From: Candidatus Parabeggiatoa sp. nov. 3
GTDB lineage: Bacteria; Pseudomonadota; Gammaproteobacteria; Beggiatoales; Beggiatoaceae
DNA length: 33,835 nt
Reading direction: 5' to 3'
Assembly (NCBI GenBank): GCA_003645185.1
Contig: QNEL01000021.1
Coordinates: 1 to 33,835, forward strand
Below the pieces are notes generated by a model, which saw only the letters and a list, made by a program, of their open reading frames with translations, did not search any database and had not been told where the DNA came from. Both the position numbers and the translations under genes were made by a program. How positions within the stretch are numbered: the stretch's first letter is position 1; every line of letters starts with the position of its first letter. Of the stretch, positions 1 to 6,600 are shown in pieces.

Positions 1-1039
1 CTCCTGTTAAACCTCGTAGGCCTTGCGAGCCAGTCTTGCCTTGAGGGCCAATTTTACCTTGTGGGCCAGTATTCCCTTGAGGGCCTTTGGCTCCTGTTAA
101 ACCTTGAGGGCCTTGCGAGCCAGTCTTGCCTTGAGGGCCAATTTTACCTTGCGGGCCAGTATTCCCTTTAGGGCCTTTGACTCCTGTTAAACCTTGAGGG
201 CCTTGCGGGCCGCTCTTTCCTTGAGAGCCTTGTGGGCCTTGCGGGCCGGTCTTCCCTTGAGGGCCTTGTGGGCCTTGCGGGCCGGTCTTGCCTTTAGGGC
301 CTTGTGGGCCTAGTTGACCCGTTTTCCCTTGAGGGCCTTGAGGGCCTTGAGGGCCGGTCTTGCCTTGAGAGCCTTGAGAGCCTTGTGGGCCGGTATTGCC
401 TTTAGGGCCTTGTGGGCCTAGTTGACCTGTTTTCCCTTGAGCGCCTTGTGGGCCTTGCGGGCCGGTCTTGCCTTGAGCGCCTTGTGGGCCTTGTGGGCCA
501 ATCTTGCCTTGAGGGCCTAGTAAACCCGTTTTCCCTTGTGGGCCTTGTGAGCCTTGAGGCCCTTTCTCGCCTTTCTCGCCTTTAAAACTAATCCATTTAA
601 CACAGCGCCATTGTTTGCCATCCCACTGCACGGCGGAGAGTTGTTGACGACCAGTACAAGCTAAACTGCTTAAAGTCGTTTGCGCGACGGTTTTAGCATG
701 AAGCGCATAAGGCACGCTGGCAATGGGTATGGTTTGTGAAGTGCCATTGACATTAATTTTCAATGTCCGCACTTGGGTGAAATTCACCTTGTTCAGGCTT
801 TTTTGAGTGCCAAGTAAGACGCTAAACAAACCTTGCTTGACATTCACCTTTTTGTGTTCTTCAACCCAAGCTGTGCCGGGGAGTGAAAAGGTGATGGTAG
901 TTGTGCGATTGAGGGGAGTACCTTGTCCATTCAACAAGTAGCCTTGAAAGGTAAAGGTGCCGGGGACATCGGCCGAACTTAAATAAGGCAGGATGCCCAG
1001 TAGTAGTACTAAAACCGCTTTAAAAATAGGGTTTTTCAT
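1..1039 (-). CDS. Collagen-like secreted protein, C-terminus cut off by window edge
   Basis: The reading frame is open from an ATG at 1039 to base 2 with no stop, so only the first 346 residues are seen. AGAGGA lies about 5 bases upstream of the ATG. Residues 1-23 form a signal peptide (MKNPIFKAVLVLLLG, then ILPYLSSA). Residues 24-153 are a non-collagen domain with two Cys (C128, C146). From G154 onward the chain is an unbroken Gly-X-Y series of about 64 triplets, mostly GPQ, GKT, GPK and GSQ. The N-terminal domain is clearly homologous to that of the gene at 2101-3126 (shared TFQGYLL, VPYA.HAKTV and QW.CV motifs), so the two are tandem paralogues. This copy is richer in GPQ and poorer in charged triplets than its sister. 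The protein is presumably exported and forms a triple-helical rod on the surface or in a sheath. That role is inferred. Confidence 0.85.
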   Translation of the reverse strand, partial: MKNPIFKAVLVLLLGILPYLSSADVPGTFTFQGYLLNGQGTPLNRTTTITFSLPGTAWVEEHKKVNVKQGLFSVLLGTQKSLNKVNFTQVRTLKINVNGTSQTIPIASVPYALHAKTVAQTTLSSLACTGRQQLSAVQWDGKQWRCVKWISFKGEKGEKGPQGSQGPQGKTGLLGPQGKIGPQGPQGAQGKTGPQGPQGAQGKTGQLGPQGPKGNTGPQGSQGSQGKTGPQGPQGPQGKTGQLGPQGPKGKTGPQGPQGPQGKTGPQGPQGSQGKSGPQGPQGLTGVKGPKGNTGPQGKIGPQGKTGSQGPQGLTGAKGPQGNTGPQGKIGPQGKTGSQGLRGLTG

Positions 1040-1117
1040 TATTTCCTCTGTGTCTCATTGTGAAAGTCAGTCGCCTTTGTACTATATTATTGGTGTGAAA
1101 TCAAGTCATAATTAGTG

Positions 1118-1210
1118 TAGAGACGCGATGCTCGCGTCTCCTCGAATCGAAGCATCGCGTTTCTACGGTAATCGGGTATGAAATAGAGACGCGAAGCATC
1201 GCGTCTCTAC
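1118..1210. repeat. Dispersed GAGACGCG palindromes
   Basis: Two inverted-repeat units of the type GAGACGCGAAGCATCGCGTC lie here, about 1118-1168 (imperfect) and 1184-1209 (perfect arms around GAAGCATC). The same core recurs at 3490-3529 and nine or more times inside the element at 16448-16914, so it is a dispersed palindromic repeat family of this genome. The rest of the 1040-1268 gap shows no gene. Confidence 0.8.
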
Positions 1211-1268
1211 GGTTTGGATAGGGCTAAATCATGTTGGGTGGGCAAAGCCTGTTGCCCACCATACCGTG

Positions 1269-1925
1269 CTACTCATTTGCCAATGTGGTTTTCTGCATTA
1301 CAAGCTCTGAACGTTGAATGACTGCAAAGTCATCTTTAAGGGGATTTTTCCCTTCATCAACATAAACGGCATAGAAGATATACTCGCCGCCTAAACCCGG
1401 TATGAGCTCAAAATCCAGTAAAGTATGCTGAATTTCTAGCGTTTGTAAGTTGGTTTTGTAGGCTTGCGCTTTTGCTTCAAACACATTTAAGCCTGAAGGT
1501 GTTTTAAAGATTAAGGCACCTGCATATTCAATAGCAAGCCATAAATCAACGGGTTTCAAGCGGTTCACTTTGACGTTGATCTGGATATCGACTTTGATCT
1601 TGTCGCCTATATTATAGAAGGGTTTGAGGTTTTGAAATTGAACACAGGCCCATTCTTCAGCGGTGGGATCAATTTGACAGCCGCTGGGCTGCTTTGTTTG
1701 AGATAGCGGAAAAAAGCCGATTTGCAATGCGGATGGGGTTGTGGAAACAAAGGGTTGTCCAAAGCTGTAAATGAGGGTAGCACTTCCTGCGCTCATTTTA
1801 CTGCCAACGGCGCTAAATAGCGGGCGTTCCAATGTATCGGCATTGATAATGTGGCTGAAACTGGCGAATAAAATGCTTATCAGCATGATTGTCAATGGGA
1901 GGGGTTTTTGGGGTGTGTTTGGCAT
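1269..1925 (-). CDS. Secreted protein of unknown function between two collagen-like genes
   Basis: This encodes 218 residues starting MPNTPQKPLP. A hydrophobic stretch at residues 11-29 ending in an Ala-Asp junction (HIINADT) looks like a signal peptide. Two Cys (in SGCQID and WACVQF) lie near residues 83 and 94 and could form a disulfide. The C-terminal half is beta-rich, with alternating hydrophobic residues (IKVDIQINVKV, IFYAVYVDEG). I do not recognise the family. It lies on the same strand as the flanking collagen-like genes with gaps of about 175-230 bases, so a shared surface role is possible, but long repeat-filled gaps argue against one transcript. Base composition is similar to its neighbours. 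Confidence 0.7.
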   Translation of the reverse strand: MPNTPQKPLPLTIMLISILFASFSHIINADTLERPLFSAVGSKMSAGSATLIYSFGQPFVSTTPSALQIGFFPLSQTKQPSGCQIDPTAEEWACVQFQNLKPFYNIGDKIKVDIQINVKVNRLKPVDLWLAIEYAGALIFKTPSGLNVFEAKAQAYKTNLQTLEIQHTLLDFELIPGLGGEYIFYAVYVDEGKNPLKDDFAVIQRSELVMQKTTLANE

Positions 1926-1979
1926 AGTTTAATTCTCTTGTGATATGTAGGGTGGGTAGAGCGGATTGGATTAGTACAA

Positions 1980-2038
1980 CTAATTACGGGGATAAACGAA
2001 TTTGGAGCAAAGGCTTATTCGTTTATCCTAGTAATTAG
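1980..2038. repeat. Long imperfect inverted repeat
   Basis: CTAATTAC, three bases, then GATAAACGAAT at 1980-2001 is mirrored by ATTCGTTTATC, CTA, GTAATTAG at 2017-2038, giving 22-base arms with only the three-base block unpaired and a 15-base loop. GGATAAACGAATT recurs at about 29839-29853 just after the PIN gene, so the motif is dispersed. It could act as a transcription end or be a relic of a small mobile element. Confidence 0.65.
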
Positions 2039-2056
2039 CTTCGCTGAACGAAGTTT

Positions 2057-2098
2057 CGTTGTACTCATTCAGTCATTCGTTGTACTCATTCAGTCAGT
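2057..2098. repeat. Two tandem copies of a 21-bp unit
   Basis: The unit starting CGTTGTACTCATTCAGTCA occurs at 2057-2077 and again at 2078-2098, differing only in the last bases. It abuts the stop codon of the collagen-like gene that ends at 2101. Confidence 0.8.
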
Positions 2099-2100
2099 TG

Positions 2101-3126
2101 TTAGTGATCCCAATCATCCCAAACGCCAGAGGGGCCATCATCGCATTTAAATTTCATTTCCAAAATATCATCACTACTGACATCACCCACCAAATTCATT
2201 CTGCCAGAATGAGCACCATCTATCATTTTGGTACACATCATCCTTTTGCCAGCCTCTCCATGCACATCGGCATAGTAAATACAAATCCGGCATTGTGAAA
2301 AATCGCCCGCTGGCCCTTGCTTACCTTCAGGCCCCTGCGGCCCTTGTGCCCCTTGATCACCTTTAGACCCCTGTGATCCTTGTGAACCCTTATCCCCTTT
2401 AGGGCCTTGTGCTCCTTGCTCACCTTTAGATCCTTGTGAACCCTTATCTCCTTTGGGCCCTTGTGCTCCTTGCCCTGCAATTCCCTGTGATCCCTGATCA
2501 CCTTTTGGCCCTTGCGGCCCTTGTGCGCCTTGTAAGCCTTTAGGCCCTTGCGGCCCTTGTGCGCCTTGATCACCTTTAGGCCCCTGCGGCCCTTGCTCAC
2601 CCTTATCTCCTTTAGAGCCTTGTTCACCCTTATCCCCCTTCGGCCCTTGCTCACCTTTTTCGGCTTTTTCAGCTTTCAAGCTCGCCCAATCAACACATTG
2701 CCATTGACTGCCATCCCATTTAGCGGCAGACGCTTCTCTGCTGCAAACTAAACTCCCTAAAGTGGTTTGTTCAACCGTTTTGGCATGAAAAGCATAAGGG
2801 ACACTGGACATAGAGACTGTTTGCAAAGTCGCGTTAAACTCAGTACGCAAGGCATGAGGTTGAGTAAAATCAACAAACTCTTCAAAGCCCATTTGTTCGC
2901 CTAGCACGACGCTAAAAACACCTTGAGTGATTTGCACTGGGTGGTGTTCAGTCCAACCGGTACCCGGTATAGAAAAGGCGATTGTGCTTTCGCCCTCTAC
3001 AGGCCTACTTTCTTCATCTAACAAATAGCCTTGAAACGTGATCGTGCTAGGCACTTCGGCATAGGCTAAATAGGGCATGATACCCAGTAGTAGCACAGAT
3101 AGTGTTTTTAAAATAGGCTTTGTCAT
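2101..3126 (-). CDS. Collagen-like secreted protein, complete
   Basis: This encodes 341 residues with a strong ribosome site (AGGAGG about 5 bases before the ATG). Residues 1-23 are a signal peptide ending AYA. Residues 24-157 match the N-terminal domain of the partial gene at 1-1039, with two Cys (C128, C144). Residues 158-274 are the collagen domain: 20 Gly-X-Y triplets, one Gly-Gln dipeptide (218-219) that breaks the register, then 18 more triplets. Triplets are charge-rich ([15 protein letters not shown]), as in bacterial collagens that stabilise the helix without hydroxyproline. A 67-residue C-terminal domain with four Cys (SQCRIC, MMCTK, FKCDD) follows and ends WDDWDH; it may be a trimerisation or binding head. 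Location is extracellular by inference. Confidence 0.88.
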   Translation of the reverse strand: MTKPILKTLSVLLLGIMPYLAYAEVPSTITFQGYLLDEESRPVEGESTIAFSIPGTGWTEHHPVQITQGVFSVVLGEQMGFEEFVDFTQPHALRTEFNATLQTVSMSSVPYAFHAKTVEQTTLGSLVCSREASAAKWDGSQWQCVDWASLKAEKAEKGEQGPKGDKGEQGSKGDKGEQGPQGPKGDQGAQGPQGPKGLQGAQGPQGPKGDQGSQGIAGQGAQGPKGDKGSQGSKGEQGAQGPKGDKGSQGSQGSKGDQGAQGPQGPEGKQGPAGDFSQCRICIYYADVHGEAGKRMMCTKMIDGAHSGRMNLVGDVSSDDILEMKFKCDDGPSGVWDDWDH

Positions 3127-3554
3127 TAAAACCTCCTCTGGTTATGATACGAATATGCAATGAATGTGTAAATAGACTTAGATTGCCTGATTCACAGGTC
3201 GCGTATTTATATCATATAACCAAAATGAGGTCTACAATTTTGGGGCGGGTCACGAAAATTTTGTGAGAAAGGGGCGGGAACAGATTTATAATAGCTTGAT
3301 TCTATTATCTTTTTTATTTTGCAACTGAATTAGGAATTAGTCATTATGAATTTTAAATGGTGGGCAACAAAAAGACGTTACCCACCATTTCACGCGTGAA
3401 ATACATTTATTGATGTTTGAATAAATCTAAAAACGGGATAGAACGCTGATTGCGCTGATTGACACTGATATCGATTAATCTTGATCAAATAGAGACGCGA
3501 AGCAGAGACGCGAAGCATCGCGTCTCTACGATAATCACCCAAGGACGAGTTTTT
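3127..3554. other. Gene-free stretch with dispersed repeats
   Basis: No credible gene is seen. The stretch holds a TGGGCAACAAAAAGACGTTA..CCCACC inverted repeat (about 3360-3386), the short palindrome ATTTCACGCGTGAAAT at 3387-3402, and a GAGACGCG-type repeat at 3490-3529. The short palindrome is an 'empty' version of a longer one found at 31397-31439. Confidence 0.7.
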
Positions 3555-4073
3555 TTAAAACCCATCAGGGCGCGGCCTACCATATTTTTCGTCCAACTGA
3601 GTACGCTTCTCGTTGCATTCTTTATTCAAGGCTTTGATCTCCCTTTTCCAGGGTTCACAATCATTGGGCTTGTCTTCACACCATTGCTCTCGCGCTTGTT
3701 TGAGTTGTTCGCGCTTTTCTTTGCGCCGCTGGGCTTGTTTTTCTTTAAATTCCCGCTTCAATCCTTCACAACGATTAGGCCCTTGGGCTTTGCATTGTTC
3801 TCGTAAAACACGTCTTTCCTCTTGTAGTTGCTTTAACCAAGCACGTCGGCGTTCACACCAGTCTGAATCAGCCGCACAGTGTTCCTCAAGTGCTTTTTTC
3901 CGCTGGGCCCGCTTTAGACAAACTTCTCGGCTTGCTAGACAGTTGGGATCAATCATTAGCGTAGTGGATGAGGCAGATTGAGGGGAATTTTCCCAAGTGT
4001 TTTGGGCCGCCCAACTGGTTGGGGTAAAGAAGGGTAATAAGCCTATTACGGCTATTTTGGTCATTTTCATCAT
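3555..4073 (-). CDS. Small Cys-rich, highly charged helical secreted protein
   Basis: An upstream ATG at 4133 would add 20 residues, but the ATG at 4073 has AGGAAA about 6 bases upstream and opens directly into a signal peptide (MMKMTKIAVIGLLPFF, cleaved near SWAAQ), so 4073 is preferred (172 residues). The mature part is Lys/Arg/Glu/Gln-rich and predicted helical. It carries four evenly spaced Cys pairs of the form C-x6-C or C-x7-C (NCLASREVC, HCAADSDWC, QCKAQGPNRC, WCEDKPNDC) and a ninth single Cys (KECNEK). The layout suggests disulfide-stapled helical hairpins. I do not recognise the family; metal binding or a coiled-coil periplasmic role are both possible. It is co-directional with the collagen-like genes. 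Confidence 0.75.
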   Translation of the reverse strand: MMKMTKIAVIGLLPFFTPTSWAAQNTWENSPQSASSTTLMIDPNCLASREVCLKRAQRKKALEEHCAADSDWCERRRAWLKQLQEERRVLREQCKAQGPNRCEGLKREFKEKQAQRRKEKREQLKQAREQWCEDKPNDCEPWKREIKALNKECNEKRTQLDEKYGRPRPDGF

Positions 4074-4131
4074 GTCGATTTCCTTTTTCAAGGTTTTCCA
4101 TCTATAGGAGTTTAGATAAATATTTTGGCTC

Positions 4132-4164
4132 AAACCTGACAGGTTTTGAAAACCTGTCAGGTTT
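4132..4164. repeat. Perfect palindrome over the end of purN
   Basis: The 16-base arms (AAACCTGACAGGTTTT and its complement) are separated by one base. The purN stop codon (4157-4159) lies within the right arm. It may serve as a transcription end for purN, but the T-tract is short on the minus strand. The CCTGACAGG/CCTGTCAGG palindrome looks like a mobile repeat that has landed on the gene end. Confidence 0.7.
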
Positions 4165-4732
4165 TTAAACGGCCTTGAGCAAACCAGTGTATTGCTTGTG
4201 GATAAATACGATGTTCTTCCTGTAAGACTCGTGCAGCTAAGCTGTCTTCGTCATCATCAGGCAATACGGGTACACGCGCTTGGATTATCACTGGGCCTGA
4301 ATCTAATTCTTCGGTGACAAAATGTACACTGGTACCATGCTCTTTCATGTTTGATTGTAATACGCGTTGATGTGTATGTAAACCTTTAAAGGCCGGGAGT
4401 AGGGATGGATGAATATTGAGTAAGCAGCCTCGGTAGTGTTTGATAAAGTCGGGAGAGAGAATACGCATAAATCCGGCTAATATTACCAGTTTGGGTTGGT
4501 AGTGATCAATAGCGGTTTGTAATGCGGTGTCAAATTCAAGACGCGATTTAAAGGTTTTATGATCAATGATTTGGGTAGCAATCCCGGCTTGTTGAGCATA
4601 AAGTAGGCCGGGGGCTTGTGGGCGGTTACTGATAACTGCGCGGATTTCAATTAAAGGATCAGCTGCGTCAATAATCGCTTTTAAGTTGCTGCCGCGTCCA
4701 GAAATGAGGGCTACGAGTGGTAATTTTGCCAT
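4157..4732 (-). CDS. purN: Phosphoribosylglycinamide formyltransferase
   Basis: This encodes 191 residues and transfers a formyl group from 10-formyl-tetrahydrofolate to glycinamide ribonucleotide, step three of purine synthesis, in the cytoplasm. The glycinamide-ribotide loop SGRGSNLKAI is at residues 11-20. The catalytic triad is intact and sits at the classical positions: N106 and H108 (LLNIHPSLLPAFKG) and D144 (EELDSGPV). The length fits the family (about 190-215). It follows purM on the same strand, the usual gammaproteobacterial order, but with a 200-base repeat-containing gap. The stop codon falls inside a palindrome. Confidence 0.97.
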   Translation of the reverse strand: MAKLPLVALISGRGSNLKAIIDAADPLIEIRAVISNRPQAPGLLYAQQAGIATQIIDHKTFKSRLEFDTALQTAIDHYQPKLVILAGFMRILSPDFIKHYRGCLLNIHPSLLPAFKGLHTHQRVLQSNMKEHGTSVHFVTEELDSGPVIIQARVPVLPDDDEDSLAARVLQEEHRIYPQAIHWFAQGRLKT

Positions 4733-4865
4733 GTTTAAATTCAGGAGTTCAGGAGTTCATAAAATAACAGCCAACAGTTCAGTTTCGAGAAGTTTCGACA
4801 GGCTCAACGCTCAATTTTGAAATCAAGAACCTAATGAAGGGATTGGATCGTGGGGCACCCTGTTA

Positions 4866-4935
4866 AAATCCTTTTTTATATACAATCCTTGTAGTTAGGG
4901 TTTAAATCCTTTCTTATAAACAATCCTTGTAGTTA
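4866..4935. repeat. Two direct 32-bp repeats between purM and purN
   Basis: Units at 4866-4897 and 4904-4935 share AAATCCTTT, TTATA and ACAATCCTTGTAGTTA. The second overlaps the purM stop codon by three bases. The complement (ACAAGGATTGTTTA) recurs near 22680 and 22897, so the unit is dispersed. Confidence 0.75.
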
Positions 4936-5991
4936 TAATCTAATATTCATTGTGGGATGCGTTTCAATCTCACCAATCTGCCAAGCGGTTTCGCCCATTT
5001 CTTTCATATAAATCAATGTGTTATCAAGATGTGCTTGTTCTACGCAAATGACCATACCAACACCACAATTAAAAGTGCGGTACATTTCTTTATCGTTAAT
5101 TTTACCCTGTTGTTGTAACCAGTTGAAAATAGGAGGCGGTGTCCAACTTTGGAGATCAATATGAGCGCATAAACCGGGGGGTAATACACGCGGCACGTTG
5201 TCTAATAAGCCGCCACCGGTGATATGGGCTAAAGCGTGTATAGGCACTTGCTGCATCAATTGCAATAGGGGTTTGACATAAATGCGGGTAGGTTCTAATA
5301 AGACTTCGCCTAGTGTGCGCGGATCATCCGTTTCAGTCAGCTTTGAAAAAGGGAATTGGGGGGAGATTTTTGAAATATCAAGCAGTTTACGAATGAGTGA
5401 ATAACCGTTTGAATGTGGGCCGCTAGAGCGCAAGCCGATTAAGGCATCACCGGGTTGCACTTGACTGCCATCAATGATGGCGTTTTTTTCAACGATGCCA
5501 ACGCAAAAGCCGGCCAAATCAAAATCGTTTTCATGGTAGAGGCCGGGCATTTCTGCGGTTTCGCCCCCAACTAATGCCGCGCCAGCTAATTCACAACCTT
5601 GGCTAATGCCTTCAATCAGTTGCGTTGCTATTTCGATTTCAAGCCGGCCGGTTGCATAGTAGTCCAGAAAAAATAGGGGTTCTGCCCCTGAAGTGACAAT
5701 GTCATTGACACACATGGCGACTAAATCAATACCAATGGTGTCATATTGATTCAGCACAGTAGCGAGTTTTAACTTGGTGCCGACACCATCTGTGCCAGAA
5801 ACGAGTACCGGATTTTGATAACGATCTAGGGGGATTTCAAACAGTGCCCCAAAACCGCCTAAGCTGCCTAACATTTCTGGTCGATGGGTGCGTTTAGCAA
5901 TCGGTTTGATGCGTTCAATAAATTGGTTGCCGCTGTCTATATTGACACCAGCATCACGGTAAGTCATGGGGGGAAGTGTTTTCTCTGTCAT
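4933..5991 (-). CDS. purM: Phosphoribosylformylglycinamidine cyclo-ligase (AIR synthetase)
   Basis: This encodes 352 residues. It closes the imidazole ring, converting formylglycinamidine ribonucleotide and ATP to aminoimidazole ribonucleotide (step five of purine synthesis), in the cytoplasm. Family motifs are present: the N-terminal [11 protein letters not shown], the glycine-rich [48 protein letters not shown] and the C-terminal FNCGVGM. Length and domain order (AIRS N and C) are normal. It lies upstream of purN on the same strand. The C-terminal end (THPTMNIRL) overlaps the second 32-bp direct repeat by its stop codon only. Confidence 0.97.
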   Translation of the reverse strand: MTEKTLPPMTYRDAGVNIDSGNQFIERIKPIAKRTHRPEMLGSLGGFGALFEIPLDRYQNPVLVSGTDGVGTKLKLATVLNQYDTIGIDLVAMCVNDIVTSGAEPLFFLDYYATGRLEIEIATQLIEGISQGCELAGAALVGGETAEMPGLYHENDFDLAGFCVGIVEKNAIIDGSQVQPGDALIGLRSSGPHSNGYSLIRKLLDISKISPQFPFSKLTETDDPRTLGEVLLEPTRIYVKPLLQLMQQVPIHALAHITGGGLLDNVPRVLPPGLCAHIDLQSWTPPPIFNWLQQQGKINDKEMYRTFNCGVGMVICVEQAHLDNTLIYMKEMGETAWQIGEIETHPTMNIRL

Positions 5992-6025
5992 ATACTGAAG
6001 GGAGTTGGAATAGGTGAAAACGAAA

Positions 6026-6178
6026 TCAGGTTTTTTTCAACACAGAGATACAGAGGAACACGGAGTGCCACAGAGAGTTTTTGTCTCTGTGAAACTCTGT
6101 GGTACTCTGTGAACTCTGTGTTGCGTTTTTAACGCAAAACTCTTTTTTGAACTGTTTGAGGCTGAGAATCATTTTCAT
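6026..6178 (-). pseudogene. Probable remnant of a YafQ-type toxin gene overwritten by a repeat
   Basis: The ATG at 6178 overlaps the TGA of the antitoxin gene (ATGA), the usual place for the toxin of a DinJ/YafQ pair. The first codons read MKMILSLKQFKKEFCVKN, which resembles the start of YafQ/RelE toxins (a short strand and then xQFKKD/EF). After about 18 residues the frame runs into a CACAGAG-type repeat (SSQSTTEFHRDKNSLWHS) and stops at residue 50, where a toxin needs about 90. No rest of a toxin is visible downstream. I read it as a 5' stub left after a repeat insertion or deletion. With so few residues the assignment is tentative. Confidence 0.45.
6040..6140. repeat. CACAGAG/CTCTGTG repeat, left copy
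   Basis: A run of short repeats (CACAGAG, CTCTGTGAA, CTGTGGTACTCTGTGAAC) ends with GTTTTTAACGCAAAAC. A related copy lies at 6541-6599 in the same orientation, so the antitoxin gene is bracketed by direct repeats of about 50 bases. Confidence 0.75.
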
Positions 6179-6417
6179 TTAATTCCCAAATCTTCAAAAA
6201 GTTTATTGGTATTTTCAAAACGAGCGCCGTCGAAGGCTTCAGCATTGTTCAAAGCTTGGATTGTGGTTTCGTTCAGCATTTTTTTTGACTCAAACGGTAA
6301 ACTTTGGCGTAATTGTACTTGCTGATAAAATCGGTTTACAGCTTGGCTTGCCGATAAAGCAAGCTGTTTAAAAACCATATCAGCGTTCCGTTTGAGTATC
6401 GTCAAAGTTTGTGTCAT
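6175..6417 (-). CDS. DinJ/RelB-type antitoxin, apparently orphan
   Basis: This encodes 80 residues. The pattern is that of the RelB/DinJ ribbon-helix-helix antitoxins: a helix KQLALSASQAVNRFYQQV, the hallmark SLPFE, then NETTIQALNNAE and a toxin-binding tail ending KLFEDLGIK (compare the DinJ ending DDLFDKLGI). Such proteins bind their own operator as dimers and neutralise a YafQ/RelE ribonuclease. The length is slightly short (about 86 is usual) and the N-terminal strand is not typical. No intact toxin follows: the ATGA-overlapping downstream frame is a 50-codon stub. It is flanked by direct CACAGAG repeats, which suggests arrival or decay through recombination. Confidence 0.72.
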   Translation of the reverse strand: MTQTLTILKRNADMVFKQLALSASQAVNRFYQQVQLRQSLPFESKKMLNETTIQALNNAEAFDGARFENTNKLFEDLGIK

Positions 6418-6540
6418 TATCAGTTCTCAGTGAGTTTGAGATTTTTGATTATGAATGTCACGCAAGGGCAAACACGATGAATTTTCCCTACATAAAATGG
6501 GTTATTGTAGGGCAATCCGTTATGGTTGCCCTGATGTTGA

Positions 6541-6599
6541 TCACTCTGTGAAACGCTGTGGTACTCTGTGAACGCCGTAAAGCGTTAAAAACGCAAAAC
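6541..6599. repeat. CACAGAG/CTCTGTG repeat, right copy
   Basis: CTGTGGTACTCTGTGAACGC followed by GTTAAAAACGCAAAAC repeats the sequence at about 6096-6140. It abuts the stop codon of the large Ig-repeat gene. Confidence 0.7.
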
Positions 6600-6600
6600 A

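Noticed and set aside
2238-2654. 138-codon minus-strand ORF rich in Lys/Gly
   Set aside because: It is another frame of the collagen Gly-X-Y coding sequence, without a ribosome site of its own.
3459-3981. Plus-strand ORFs of 115 and 122 codons
   Set aside because: They are antisense to the Cys-rich secreted protein, which has a signal peptide and ribosome site.
4132-4166. Rho-independent terminator of purN
   Set aside because: The palindrome is perfect but includes the stop codon and lacks a good T-tract on the purN strand, so it is listed only as a palindrome.
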